DNA of 7,127 nucleotides. Origin: JBEINZ01 sp040377825. Lineage in GTDB: Bacteria > Pseudomonadota > Alphaproteobacteria > Rhizobiales > Ancalomicrobiaceae. A model generated the notes under the pieces. The model made no database searches and was not told the DNA's origin. It saw nothing but the letters and a program-made list of their open reading frames with translations. Numbering within the stretch: position 1 is the first letter of the stretch; every line of letters starts with the position of its first letter. Where the stretch lies: the NCBI GenBank assembly GCA_040377825.1, contig JBEINZ010000168.1:1-7127 (forward strand), given 5' to 3'. Shown here in pieces: positions 1 to 6,546 of this stretch. The translations under genes and the position numbers were made by a program.

Positions 1-519
1 AGACTAGCCCTCAAAACCGCAGCATGGGACGACGACTACCTCGTAAAGCTCATTTCCAAATAAAATTCCTTCACCCGATTCCCCTGGCAGTTCGCCCGCG
101 CGAATTCGGCGGGCCGTGCTGTGGATGCGGAGCGTGTTCTGGACCGCTATCGATCCGGGGCCACGGTCAGCGCGCGCAGAACGGAAGAATGCGCTGCGGT
201 TACGGCTCTGGCAGACTGGTTGCGGCGTGAGGCGAATACCGAGTGCGATGTCGATGTCGGTCTGTCCGATTTCGTCATCGACTTCGTGCCGCAATGCCCC
301 GCGGAAAACACGCCGTCGGGTAGGCCTCTAGCAATCCTGATCGATAGAAGTGAGCTCCACGAAAGCGGGTCGGCACGAGAGATCTTGATGAACCGCGCGA
401 CTGCCCTGGAAAGCGTCGGTTGGCACGTTCTTACAGTTCCGCTCAAGGACGTGTGGAAGCGGCCGGAGGAAGTGCGTTCGGTGCTTCTCAGATTTATTCA
501 GGTGCTGACCTGCCACTGA
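1..519 (+). pseudogene. Remnant of an unidentified gene with a nuclease-like/RAP-like C-terminal part
   Basis: Not recognised with certainty. The frame is open from the first base, hits TAA at 61-63, then stays open to TGA at 517-519. The only intact part that could start is at GTG 121 (132 residues), but no ribosome site precedes it. The reading on both sides of the stop is protein-like, so I infer a longer protein entering from the left with a nonsense change. Numbering from GTG 121, the pattern is VGLSDFVIDF (46-55), then LAILIDRSELH (70-80), then an R-x3-L-x3-GWHVLTVP stretch (92-107) and a final helix. This resembles the strand-D, strand-D/E-x-H, helix-GW arrangement of Vsr/DUF559-type PD-(D/E)XK folds and of RAP domains. 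That comparison is by eye and inferred. Alternatives are two separate gene ends, or a chance frame. It is convergent with guaA. Confidence 0.4.
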
Positions 520-776
520 GCGCCAGTACTGCAGGATGACGGTTCTTTTCAATCGTGAGATAGATCTATGCCAGACACCGTTACAGGGGCCGTCGGATGT
601 CTCGACTACCTCGACAAGAAAAATACGGAACGTGTGAGCATATCAACATTCTCCATGTTGTTTTCAATCAACAGTCGATTGGAAATGACCTGCCGATCGT
701 TTCCTCGATCCCTGATAAGTTATTGGATAAAGTATGAGATATACTACGTCAAACCCGCCCGCAGTATCCACTCCCC
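520..776. other. Intergenic stretch between the remnant gene and the guaA 3' end, no gene seen
   Basis: This stretch is more AT-rich than guaA. The open frame that runs through it (568-822) ends by reading guaA backwards and has no family resemblance. It holds two weak hairpins: a 6-bp perfect stem at 644-660 followed by TTTTC, and an imperfect stem at 661-685. No GC-rich stem with a T-tract is visible on the minus strand just after the guaA stop, so a factor-independent terminator for guaA cannot be supported. I see no tRNA and no integrase. Confidence 0.5.
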
Positions 777-2338
777 TTACTCCCACTCGATCGTCCCCGG
801 CGGCTTGCTCGTCACATCATAGACCACGCGGTTGACGCCCTTGACCTCGTTGATGATGCGGGTTGCGGTGTTGGCGAGGAAGGTCATGTCGTAGGGGTAG
901 AAGTCGGCGGTCATGCCGTCGACGGAGGTGACGGCGCGCAGCGCCAGGACGTTTTCGTAGGTGCGGCCGTCGCCCATGACGCCGACGGTTTGGACGGGTA
1001 GGAGCACGGCGAAGGCTTGCCAGATCGCCTCGTAGAGGCCGGCCTTGCGGATTTCGTCGAGATAGATCGTGTCGGCCTTGCGCAAAACGTCGAGCTTTTC
1101 CGGCGTGATCGCACCGGGCATGCGGATGGCGAGGCCGGGGCCGGGGAAGGGGTGGCGGCCGACGAAGCTGTCGGGCAGGCCGAGTTCGCGGCCGAGGGCG
1201 CGGACTTCGTCCTTGAAGAGCTCGCGCAGGGGCTCGACCAGTTTCAGCTTCATCCGCTCGGGCAGGCCGCCGACATTGTGGTGTGATTTGATGGTGACGG
1301 AGGGCCCGCCGATCGCCGAGACGCTTTCGATGACATCCGGATAGAGCGTGCCCTGCGCGAGGAATTCCGGGGCGCGGCCGTCATGGGCGAGCTTGGCGGC
1401 CTCCGCATCGAAAGTCTCGATGAACAGGCGGCCGATCGTCTTGCGCTTCACTTCCGGGTCGCTGACGCCGGTAAGCGCGGAGAGGAACGTCGCGGCGGCG
1501 TCGACATGGACAAGCGGAATGTTGAAATGCCCCGGAAGAGGCCGACCACTTCGGCCGCCTCATTGGCGCGCATCAGGCCGTGATCGACGAAGACGCAGGT
1601 CAATTGATCGCCGATTGCCTCATGGATCAGCACCGCCGCCACCGCCGAATCGACCCCGCCGGAAAGTCCGCAAATGACCTTCGCCGAGCCGACTTGCGCC
1701 CGAATGCGCGCGACCATGTCCTGCCGGAAGGCGGCCATGGTCCAGTCGCCGGGAAGCCCCGCGATGCGGTGCACGAAATTCGACAGGAGGCGGGCGCCGT
1801 CTGGGGTGTGCACGACTTCCGGGTGGAACATCACGCCGTAGAAGCGGCGCGCCTCGTCGGCGATAAAGGCGAAGGGCGCGTTTTCGGATGTTCCGACGAC
1901 CGAGAAACCCTCGGGCGGACGGATGACGCGGTCGCCGTGGCTCATCCAGACCTGATGGCGCGTGCCGGCCGGCCAAAGCCCGTGGGTCAAGTCGGAGGAC
2001 GCGGAGACTTCAACAAAGGCGCGGCCGAATTCGCGATGGCTGGCGCTTTCGACCGCGCCGCCGAGTTGCTCGACCATGCACATCTGGCCGTAGCAGATGC
2101 CCAGCACGGGAATGCCGGCCTCGAAGATCGCCTGCGGCGCGCGTGGACTGTCGGCCTCGGTGGTCGAAGCCGGGCCGCCGGACAGGATCACCGCTTTCGG
2201 GCGCATGGCCTTTAAGGCGGTCTCGGCCTTTTGATAGGGCACGATCTCGGAATAGACGCCGGCCTCGCGCACGCGGCGCGCGATCAGCTGCGTCACCTGG
2301 GAACCGAAATCGACGATGAGGACCGAGTTTGCGTGCAT
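777..2338 (-). CDS. guaA: GMP synthase (glutamine-hydrolysing), with a one-base frameshift
   Basis: Cytoplasmic enzyme that makes GMP from XMP, ATP and glutamine, the last step of de novo guanine nucleotide synthesis. The N-terminal class I glutamine amidotransferase domain (about 1-195) has GICYGQ with nucleophile Cys82 and HPE with His172 and Glu174. The ATP pyrophosphatase domain follows, with P-loop SGGVDS at 226-231. The dimerisation domain carries HPFPGPGLAIR, and the protein ends in the conserved PPGTIEWE. The reading frame breaks after Gly270: the first frame runs on into nonsense, while the frame shifted by one base continues as HFNIPLVHVD. Adding one base to the homopolymer at 1530-1533 gives 520 residues, the usual length. 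The start is ATG at 2338, giving MHANSVLIVDFGSQ. Only a weak GAGG lies about 14 bases upstream. The repeat at 2367-2506 lies in its leader. The break may be a sequencing error or a real mutation. Confidence 0.95.
1530..1533 (-). other. Frameshift point in guaA (homopolymer one base short)
   Basis: On the coding strand the codons for Leu-Phe-Arg-Gly end in a run of four G (CCCC at 1530-1533 on the plus strand). With five G the reading continues LFRG-HFNIPLVHVDAAATF, which is the conserved GMP synthase sequence. With four it becomes LFRG-ISTFRLSMSTPPRR and stops about 25 codons later. A single missing base fully explains the break. The rest of the gene is intact, with no other stops or lost motifs. 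Confidence 0.85.
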
Positions 2339-2366
2339 GGTTTGGCCTGAATCCTCGGCTCCTTCC

Positions 2367-2506
2367 CCTTCTCCCCTTGAGGGAGAAGGTGGCCGAAGGC
2401 CGGATGAGGGGTGTGGTTCAACGATATCAACGGCTTGCCGACTTCGCGTTCGAGATCGCGACCCCTCATCCGCCCGTTGGGCACCTTCTCTCTCAAGGGG
2501 AGAAGG
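2367..2506. repeat. RIME-like palindromic intergenic repeat (two inverted 46-base arms)
   Basis: The arms at 2367-2412 and 2461-2506 are inverted copies matching at 41 of 46 positions, with 48 bases between them. Each arm holds two hairpins. In the left arm these are a 9-bp stem (2367-2375 with 2381-2389) and a 4-bp GGCC stem (2391-2394 with 2398-2401). In the right arm they are 2484-2492 with 2498-2506, and a GCCC/GGGC stem (2472-2475 with 2479-2482). Both arms share the end GATGAGGGGT. Hairpin stems of the CCTTCTCCC type next to a GGATGAGGGG end are typical of the RIME-class intergenic elements of Rhizobiales. The whole sits in the gap between the methyltransferase gene and guaA, probably inside the guaA leader. 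It could act as a transcript-end or mRNA-stability structure, but that is inference. Confidence 0.85.
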
Positions 2507-2620
2507 TGATGGAGGCGATAGATTTGGGGTTGTGAGGTCGATTTTCTCCTTGCGCCGACCGCGGCAGAAACCTCACTTTTCAAAGAATTTCTTTAGGGTA
2601 GCGCGATGGCCGAGGCAAGC

Positions 2621-3928
2621 TCATGATCCGCGCGCGAGCACCGCGACGAAGAATCCATCCGTACCGGAGGTTGCCGGCGAAAGCCGCAGAACCGGCGCGA
2701 CCCGTTCGCCGAGCCGCACGAAGGGGCGCAGCTTGGCCGCCGTGCCGGGATCCTTCGCGCCGAGGCGGGCGAGCGGGTCGACCAGATCGAAATCGGGATG
2801 CCGGCGGATGAAGGCCTCGACCCGGTCTTCGTTCTCGTCCGGCAGGATCGAGCACGTGACATAGACCAGCCGGCCGCCGGGGCGCACATGGCGGGCGGCC
2901 TCGGCGAGCACCTCGTCCTGTTCCTTCATGCGCATGTCGAGCGCGGCCGGGCCGAGGCGCCATTTGGCGTCTGGTCGGCGGCGCCATGTGCCGGTACCGG
3001 TGCAAGGCGCATCGACCAGAACGAGGTCCATGCGCTCGACCAAATCGCCGAGCACGTCGCCCTTGGCGGGTGGGCGGAGTTGGATATTGTGCGCGCCGGC
3101 GCGTCGGACACGGTCGAGAATATCGCCGAAGCGGCGCTTATCGGCGTCGTAGGCGTAGATCTGGCCCTTGTTTTCCATCGCCGCGGCGAAGGCGAGCGTC
3201 TTGCCACCGGCCCCCGCGCACAGATCGAGCACTTGCTCGCCGGCTTCGGGCGCCGCGACCAGCGCGGCGATCTGCGAGCCTTCGTCCTGCACTTCGACAA
3301 GGCCCTTCAGATAGGCGAGTTCGTTCTCGACATTCGGCGCGCGTGACGGCCCCTCTCCGATCGGAATGCGGATGCCGAGCGGGGAGAGATCAGATGGCTC
3401 CGCGCCGATATCCGCGAGGTCGGCGAGCGCCTTCTTGCGGCTCGTTTTCAGCGTGTTGACTCTGAGATCGATCGGCGCGCGGGCGGCAAGCGCCGCGCCT
3501 TCCGTCGCCGAGCGATCGCCGAATAGGCGCTCGAAGGAGACATCCAGCCAATCCGGATAATCGCCCTTGATCGGCGCGGGCGCGGGGGGCGCGTCCGCCC
3601 CAAGCTTCGCACGCTCGGTATCGGTCAGGGCGCTTGGCGCATGCGGATCGGCGAGCGCGGCTTCGAGCGCCGCCACGCCGCGCTCCCAGGTCCGCGCGTA
3701 GGTCGCGAGTACCACGGCGCGCGGGCTGGCGTCGCTCATCAGATGCCCGAGCGACGCCCGCTTTCGCAGCGCGTCATAGACGAGATTGCCGATCGCGGTC
3801 CGGTCGCCGGAGCCGGCGAAGCGGTGCGATAGGCCCCAGTCCTTCAAGGCATCCGCCGCCGGGCGATGCCGCGTTTCGATATCGCACAGGACTTCGATCG
3901 CGGCCGCCAGCCGCCCCCCGTCACGCAT
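2621..3928 (-). CDS. rsmB: RsmB/NOP-family 16S rRNA (cytosine-5)-methyltransferase
   Basis: S-adenosylmethionine-dependent RNA methyltransferase of the NOL1/NOP2/Sun family. The closest characterised member is RsmB, which methylates C967 of 16S rRNA. Numbering from the ATG at 3928 (435 residues), the N-terminal part (about 1-120) is helical and may be a reduced NusB-like domain. The catalytic domain starts around 120, with VQDEGSQIAAL (213-223), the SAM-binding motif LDLCAGAGGKT (234-244), DAPCTGTGTWRRRPD with Cys309, and YVTCSILPDENE with catalytic Cys359. The paired PC and TC cysteines are the m5C methyltransferase signature. An in-frame TTG at 3961 would add 11 residues, but I prefer ATG 3928 because family members begin close to the GRLAAAIEVL segment. 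Neither start has a strong ribosome site. It lies about 42 bases after the guaB stop and is probably cotranscribed. The exact rRNA target is inferred from the family. Confidence 0.9.
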   Translation of the reverse strand: MRDGGRLAAAIEVLCDIETRHRPAADALKDWGLSHRFAGSGDRTAIGNLVYDALRKRASLGHLMSDASPRAVVLATYARTWERGVAALEAALADPHAPSALTDTERAKLGADAPPAPAPIKGDYPDWLDVSFERLFGDRSATEGAALAARAPIDLRVNTLKTSRKKALADLADIGAEPSDLSPLGIRIPIGEGPSRAPNVENELAYLKGLVEVQDEGSQIAALVAAPEAGEQVLDLCAGAGGKTLAFAAAMENKGQIYAYDADKRRFGDILDRVRRAGAHNIQLRPPAKGDVLGDLVERMDLVLVDAPCTGTGTWRRRPDAKWRLGPAALDMRMKEQDEVLAEAARHVRPGGRLVYVTCSILPDENEDRVEAFIRRHPDFDLVDPLARLGAKDPGTAAKLRPFVRLGERVAPVLRLSPATSGTDGFFVAVLARGS

Positions 3929-3970
3929 CCGAGGTACCGAGGGTAAAGCGGCAAACTCCAAGCTTCGACA

Positions 3971-5473
3971 TCATATCGTTCCAGGATAGTTGGGGCTTTC
4001 GCGCGTGATCGCGACGTCATGGACATGGCTTTCGCGAAGGCCCGCGCCGGAGATGCGCACGAAGCGGGCGCGCTCGTTGAACTCGGCCAAGGTTCGCGCG
4101 CCGACATAGCCCATCGCCGCGCGCAGGCCACCCGCCAATTGATGCAGCACGGCGGCAAGCGGCCCCTTGTAGGGCACTTGGCCCTCGATGCCTTCCGGCA
4201 CAAGCTTCAACTGATCGCGCACTTCCGCTTGGAAGTACCGATCCGCGGAACCGCGCGCCATGGCGCCGACCGAGCCCATGCCGCGATAGGCTTTGAAGCT
4301 GCGGCCCTGATGCAGATAGACCTCGCCGGGGCTTTCCTCGGTGCCGGCCAAGAGCGAGCCGACCATGGCGCAGGAAGCGCCGGCGGCGAGCGCCTTGGCG
4401 AGATCGCCGGAATACTTGATGCCGCCATCGGCGATGACCGGCACGCCTGCGGCTGCGGCGACCGAGACGGCCTCCATCACGGCGGTCAATTGCGGTACGC
4501 CGACGCCGGCGACGATGCGCGTCGTGCAGATCGAGCCCGGGCCGATGCCGACCTTGACCGCGTCCGCGCCGGCATCAATCAGCGCTTTGGTACCGTCGGC
4601 GGTCGCGATATTGCCGGCGATGACCTGCACGGCGTTCGACAAGCGCTTCACGCGCGCCACCATTTCCAGCACGCGCTGGGAATGACCATGGGCGGTATCC
4701 ACGACGACCATATCGACGCCGGCATCAATGAGAAGTCCCGCGCGCTCGAAACCGGCATCGCCGACCGTCGTCGCGGCGGCGACGCGCAGGCGTCCCTGGG
4801 AGTCCTTGGCGGCGTTCGGATGCAATTGCGCCTTCTCGATATCCTTCACGGTGATGAGGCCGATGCAGCGATAGTCCGCGTCGACGACGATCAGCTTCTC
4901 GATCCGATGCTTGTGGAGAAGCCGCTTGGCTTCCTCCTGGCCGACATCCTCGCGGACCGTGACCAAGCTTTCGCGCGTCATCAGCTCATAGACGCGTTGG
5001 TTCGGATTGGACGCGAAGCGGACGTCGCGGTTGGTCAGGATGCCGACGAGCCGGCCGACATGGTAGCCGCCCTGACCGCCGCTCTCGACCACGGGGATGC
5101 CGGAAATCCGATAGTCCTTCATCAGCCGCAGGGCGTCGGCAAGCGTGGCGTCCGGCCCGATCACGACCGGGTTGACCACCATGCCGGATTCGAACTTCTT
5201 CACGCGGCGCACTTCCTCGGCCTGCTCGGCCGGTGTGAAGTTACGATGGATGACGCCCATGCCGCCGGCCTGGGCCATGGCGATGGCGAGCCGCGCATCG
5301 GTTACCGTATCCATGGCGGCGGAGAGGATCGGGATGTTGAGTTCAATATCGCGGGCGATCTTGGTGCGGATGTCCGCCTCGCCCGGCAAGACTTCGGAAT
5401 GTCCCGGTAGTAGGAGGACATCGTCGAAAGTAAGCGCCTCGCGCCCGTAGACGGGTTCGTGAAAGACCGCCAT
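3971..5473 (-). CDS. guaB: IMP dehydrogenase
   Basis: NAD-dependent oxidation of IMP to XMP, the committed and rate-limiting step toward guanine nucleotides, in the cytoplasm, normally as a tetramer or octamer. The 500-residue protein opens with FDDVLLLPGHSEVLP. It has SAAMDTVTDARLAIAMAQAGGMGVIHRN early in the TIM barrel, then two CBS domains inserted at about 102-217, which in this family bind adenine or guanine nucleotides and tune activity. The catalytic loop GIGPGSICTTR holds Cys316. The IMP-binding ADGGIKYSGD and the flap GMGSVGAM...RGSADRYFQ follow. All key residues are present. I chose ATG 5473 over the ATG at 5482 because AAAGGG lies 9 bases upstream of the former but directly abuts the latter. 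It is the first gene of a run with the rRNA methyltransferase and, further on, guaA. Confidence 0.97.
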   Translation of the reverse strand: MAVFHEPVYGREALTFDDVLLLPGHSEVLPGEADIRTKIARDIELNIPILSAAMDTVTDARLAIAMAQAGGMGVIHRNFTPAEQAEEVRRVKKFESGMVVNPVVIGPDATLADALRLMKDYRISGIPVVESGGQGGYHVGRLVGILTNRDVRFASNPNQRVYELMTRESLVTVREDVGQEEAKRLLHKHRIEKLIVVDADYRCIGLITVKDIEKAQLHPNAAKDSQGRLRVAAATTVGDAGFERAGLLIDAGVDMVVVDTAHGHSQRVLEMVARVKRLSNAVQVIAGNIATADGTKALIDAGADAVKVGIGPGSICTTRIVAGVGVPQLTAVMEAVSVAAAAGVPVIADGGIKYSGDLAKALAAGASCAMVGSLLAGTEESPGEVYLHQGRSFKAYRGMGSVGAMARGSADRYFQAEVRDQLKLVPEGIEGQVPYKGPLAAVLHQLAGGLRAAMGYVGARTLAEFNERARFVRISGAGLRESHVHDVAITRESPNYPGTI

Positions 5474-5482
5474 CGCCAACAT

Positions 5483-5488
5483 CCCTTT
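5483..5488 (-). promoter_or_regulatory. Ribosome binding site that sets the guaB start
   Basis: The minus strand reads AAAGGG here, followed by nine bases and then ATG at 5473. The alternative ATG at 5482 directly follows the motif with no spacer, so it cannot use this site well. The start is therefore placed at MAVFHEPVYG. Confidence 0.65.
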
Positions 5489-5614
5489 CGGAAATTACGG
5501 CCGATCCGCCCGAGGACGCACCCCGTCCCCGACCGCCGCCGCGCACCCGCGCCTTCGCTTGAAGTTGGCGTCGGGGAGTAACACGGAAAAGACAATGGGG
5601 GAAGGCGGTGTGTT

Positions 5615-5634
5615 GGGGGGGAGCGGGTAATGGG
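5615..5634 (+). other. Potential G-quadruplex motif upstream of guaB
   Basis: Seven G at 5615-5621, then agc, GGG, taat, GGG. This gives four G3 tracts with loops of 1, 3 and 4 bases, which meets the usual pattern for an intramolecular quadruplex. Another G5 run lies at 5597-5601. The G-rich strand is the template strand for guaB, about 140 to 160 bases before its start. Any regulatory role is unproven, and GC-rich genomes carry many such motifs. Confidence 0.35.
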
Positions 5635-5687
5635 AGGCTGGAGGTGGGCGCAGCAATCCCGTGCTTCGGCTGTCGCCGCGAGCCCCA

Positions 5688-6002
5688 TTACAGGCCGAAA
5701 TCCTCGCGAAACCGATCGATCTGATGCATGCGCTCGTGAAGAATAGTCACGATTCCGATGTCACCATTGCCCAGCCTTCGCCAATAAATGACATGCCGCT
5801 CGTATCGAAACACAAACCCCTCGACGCCGAACGCCGCCGGGACCGGACGCGACACGACGCCATGGGTTTCGATCTTACCGAAGGCTTCGAACAGCCCGGT
5901 CACGGTGCGATCCGCTTGCTCGGTTCCCCAACACTCGCGCGTATAGCGATAGATGGCGTCAATACGGTGCGAAACCGCTGCCTGGACCAGGACGGCGGGC
6001 AT
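5688..6002 (-). CDS. parE: RelE/ParE-family toxin of a type II toxin-antitoxin pair
   Basis: 104-residue basic protein of the RelE/ParE superfamily. Early residues (DAIYRYTRECWGTEQADRTVTGLF, 15-38) form the usual paired helices with a YT...WG..QA pattern. The C-terminal sheet has the family signature YERHVIYWRRLG...IGIVTILHERM (67-92), ending in DRFREDF. ParE members act on DNA gyrase while RelE members cleave mRNA on the ribosome. The YT..WG..QA and ILHERM pattern fits the ParE side, but the target is not shown by sequence alone. The start ATG at 6002 lies six bases after the antitoxin stop, with AGGA at 6014-6017 inside the end of the antitoxin gene, suggesting translational coupling. The length is normal and nothing is broken. 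Confidence 0.88.
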   Translation of the reverse strand: MPAVLVQAAVSHRIDAIYRYTRECWGTEQADRTVTGLFEAFGKIETHGVVSRPVPAAFGVEGFVFRYERHVIYWRRLGNGDIGIVTILHERMHQIDRFREDFGL

Positions 6003-6008
6003 GCCGGT

Positions 6009-6263
6009 TCAGATCCTGTTGCGCGCGATGACATCCGCGGCCGTTAGCGGCTGGCATGAGGACTCAGGCGCCGCGAAGGCCTGGGTTAGCTCGGACTTCA
6101 GCCGGTCGAACGCCTCGCGTTCGCTGCGTTCTTTGTCGCGACGGATCAGGTCACGGATGTACTCACTCACGTTTTCGTACGACCCACGCTCGCCGACATT
6201 CGCGCTCACATACTCACTGAGCGCTCCGCTGAGCCGAACCGTCAATGTGGTGGTCTGGGCCAT
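6009..6263 (-). CDS. parD: ParD-like ribbon-helix-helix antitoxin
   Basis: 84-residue antitoxin gene placed before the toxin gene, as is usual. Residues 4-12 (TTTLTVRLS) would form the DNA-binding beta-strand. Residues 13-24 and 31-43 (YENVSEYIRDLIRRDKE) form the two helices of a ribbon-helix-helix fold, with the ENVSEYIRDLIRRD segment typical of ParD. The remaining charged tail (44-84, with AFDRLKSELTQAF) would wrap the toxin. By family knowledge it neutralises the ParE-type toxin by direct binding and represses its own promoter. ATG 6263 is preceded by AAAAGGG with a nine-base spacer, a strong ribosome site. A promoter and a short inverted repeat lie just upstream. Confidence 0.88.
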   Translation of the reverse strand: MAQTTTLTVRLSGALSEYVSANVGERGSYENVSEYIRDLIRRDKERSEREAFDRLKSELTQAFAAPESSCQPLTAADVIARNRI

Positions 6264-6272
6264 GCTAATGAT

Positions 6273-6279
6273 CCCTTTT
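6273..6279 (-). promoter_or_regulatory. Ribosome binding site of the antitoxin gene
   Basis: The minus strand reads AAAAGGG, nine bases before ATG 6263. It is stronger than the AGGA site of the toxin gene, which fits the need for excess antitoxin over toxin. Confidence 0.6.
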
Positions 6280-6295
6280 GTGATGTCTTGTCTTC

Positions 6296-6323
6296 ATTCT
6301 AATCAATAACGAATACATCGCAA
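6296..6323 (-). promoter_or_regulatory. Putative sigma70-type promoter and operator of the toxin-antitoxin operon
   Basis: On the minus strand TTGCGA (6318-6323) is a -35 candidate matching TTGACA at four of six positions. After 16 bases comes TAGAAT (6296-6301), matching TATAAT at five of six. The -10 lies about 33 bases before the antitoxin start. An inverted repeat, ATTC-N11-GAAT (6296-6314), overlaps the -10 and spacer, where a ribbon-helix-helix repressor could bind. The fit is by eye, and the repeat is short enough to be chance. Confidence 0.4.
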
Positions 6324-6546
6324 GGGCATGGGTCCGATGGCGTGAGATTCGATATGAACGGAACCGCCAACTTATGTGAGCGCACCATTCCGAAATCCAC
6401 TCCGGCACAGCCCACGCGTCGTCGAGACAAAGGCACCGAGGCTGTAAACTCTTATCTCTCTACGTTGATTGACACGCCATGCCAAAACGATTCGGCCTGT
6501 GTCTTCGCGATTTTCCTTGATAAATCCCAGTTAAAACCAGTCCTTC
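6302..6546. other. Gene-poor gap between the toxin-antitoxin operon and the glycosyltransferase gene
   Basis: Apart from the promoter candidate at its left edge, I see no gene. A plus-strand 71-codon frame at 6342-6557 has no ribosome site or recognisable motif and runs into the tail of the neighbouring gene. No clear terminator hairpin with a T-tract follows the glycosyltransferase stop on the minus strand. Confidence 0.45.

Noticed and set aside
644..665. Hairpin CAACAT-tctcc-ATGTTG followed by TTTTC, a possible plus-strand terminator
   Set aside because: The stem is only 6 bp with two GC pairs, and the T-run is short. It is too weak to call, and it is over 120 bases past the remnant gene's stop.
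568..822. 84-codon plus-strand frame downstream of the remnant gene
   Set aside because: Its last part reads the guaA 3' end backwards. There is no supporting motif and the composition is that of intergenic DNA.
2582..2594. Short palindrome AAAGAATTTCTTT near the end of the methyltransferase gene
   Set aside because: AT-rich with a one-base centre, and no T-tract or known operator fits. Probably chance.
3929..3961. TTG at 3961 as an upstream start for the rRNA methyltransferase
   Set aside because: It would add 11 residues with no family counterpart, uses a rare start codon, and has no clear ribosome site at proper spacing.
4019..5410. 463-codon plus-strand open frame opposite guaB
   Set aside because: It lies entirely antisense to a fully conserved guaB. 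Long shadow frames are expected in high-GC genes, and the translation has no recognisable family.
5474..5687. Purine riboswitch or other structured leader upstream of guaB
   Set aside because: I looked for a conserved three-way junction and found none. Only G-rich runs and simple sequence are visible.
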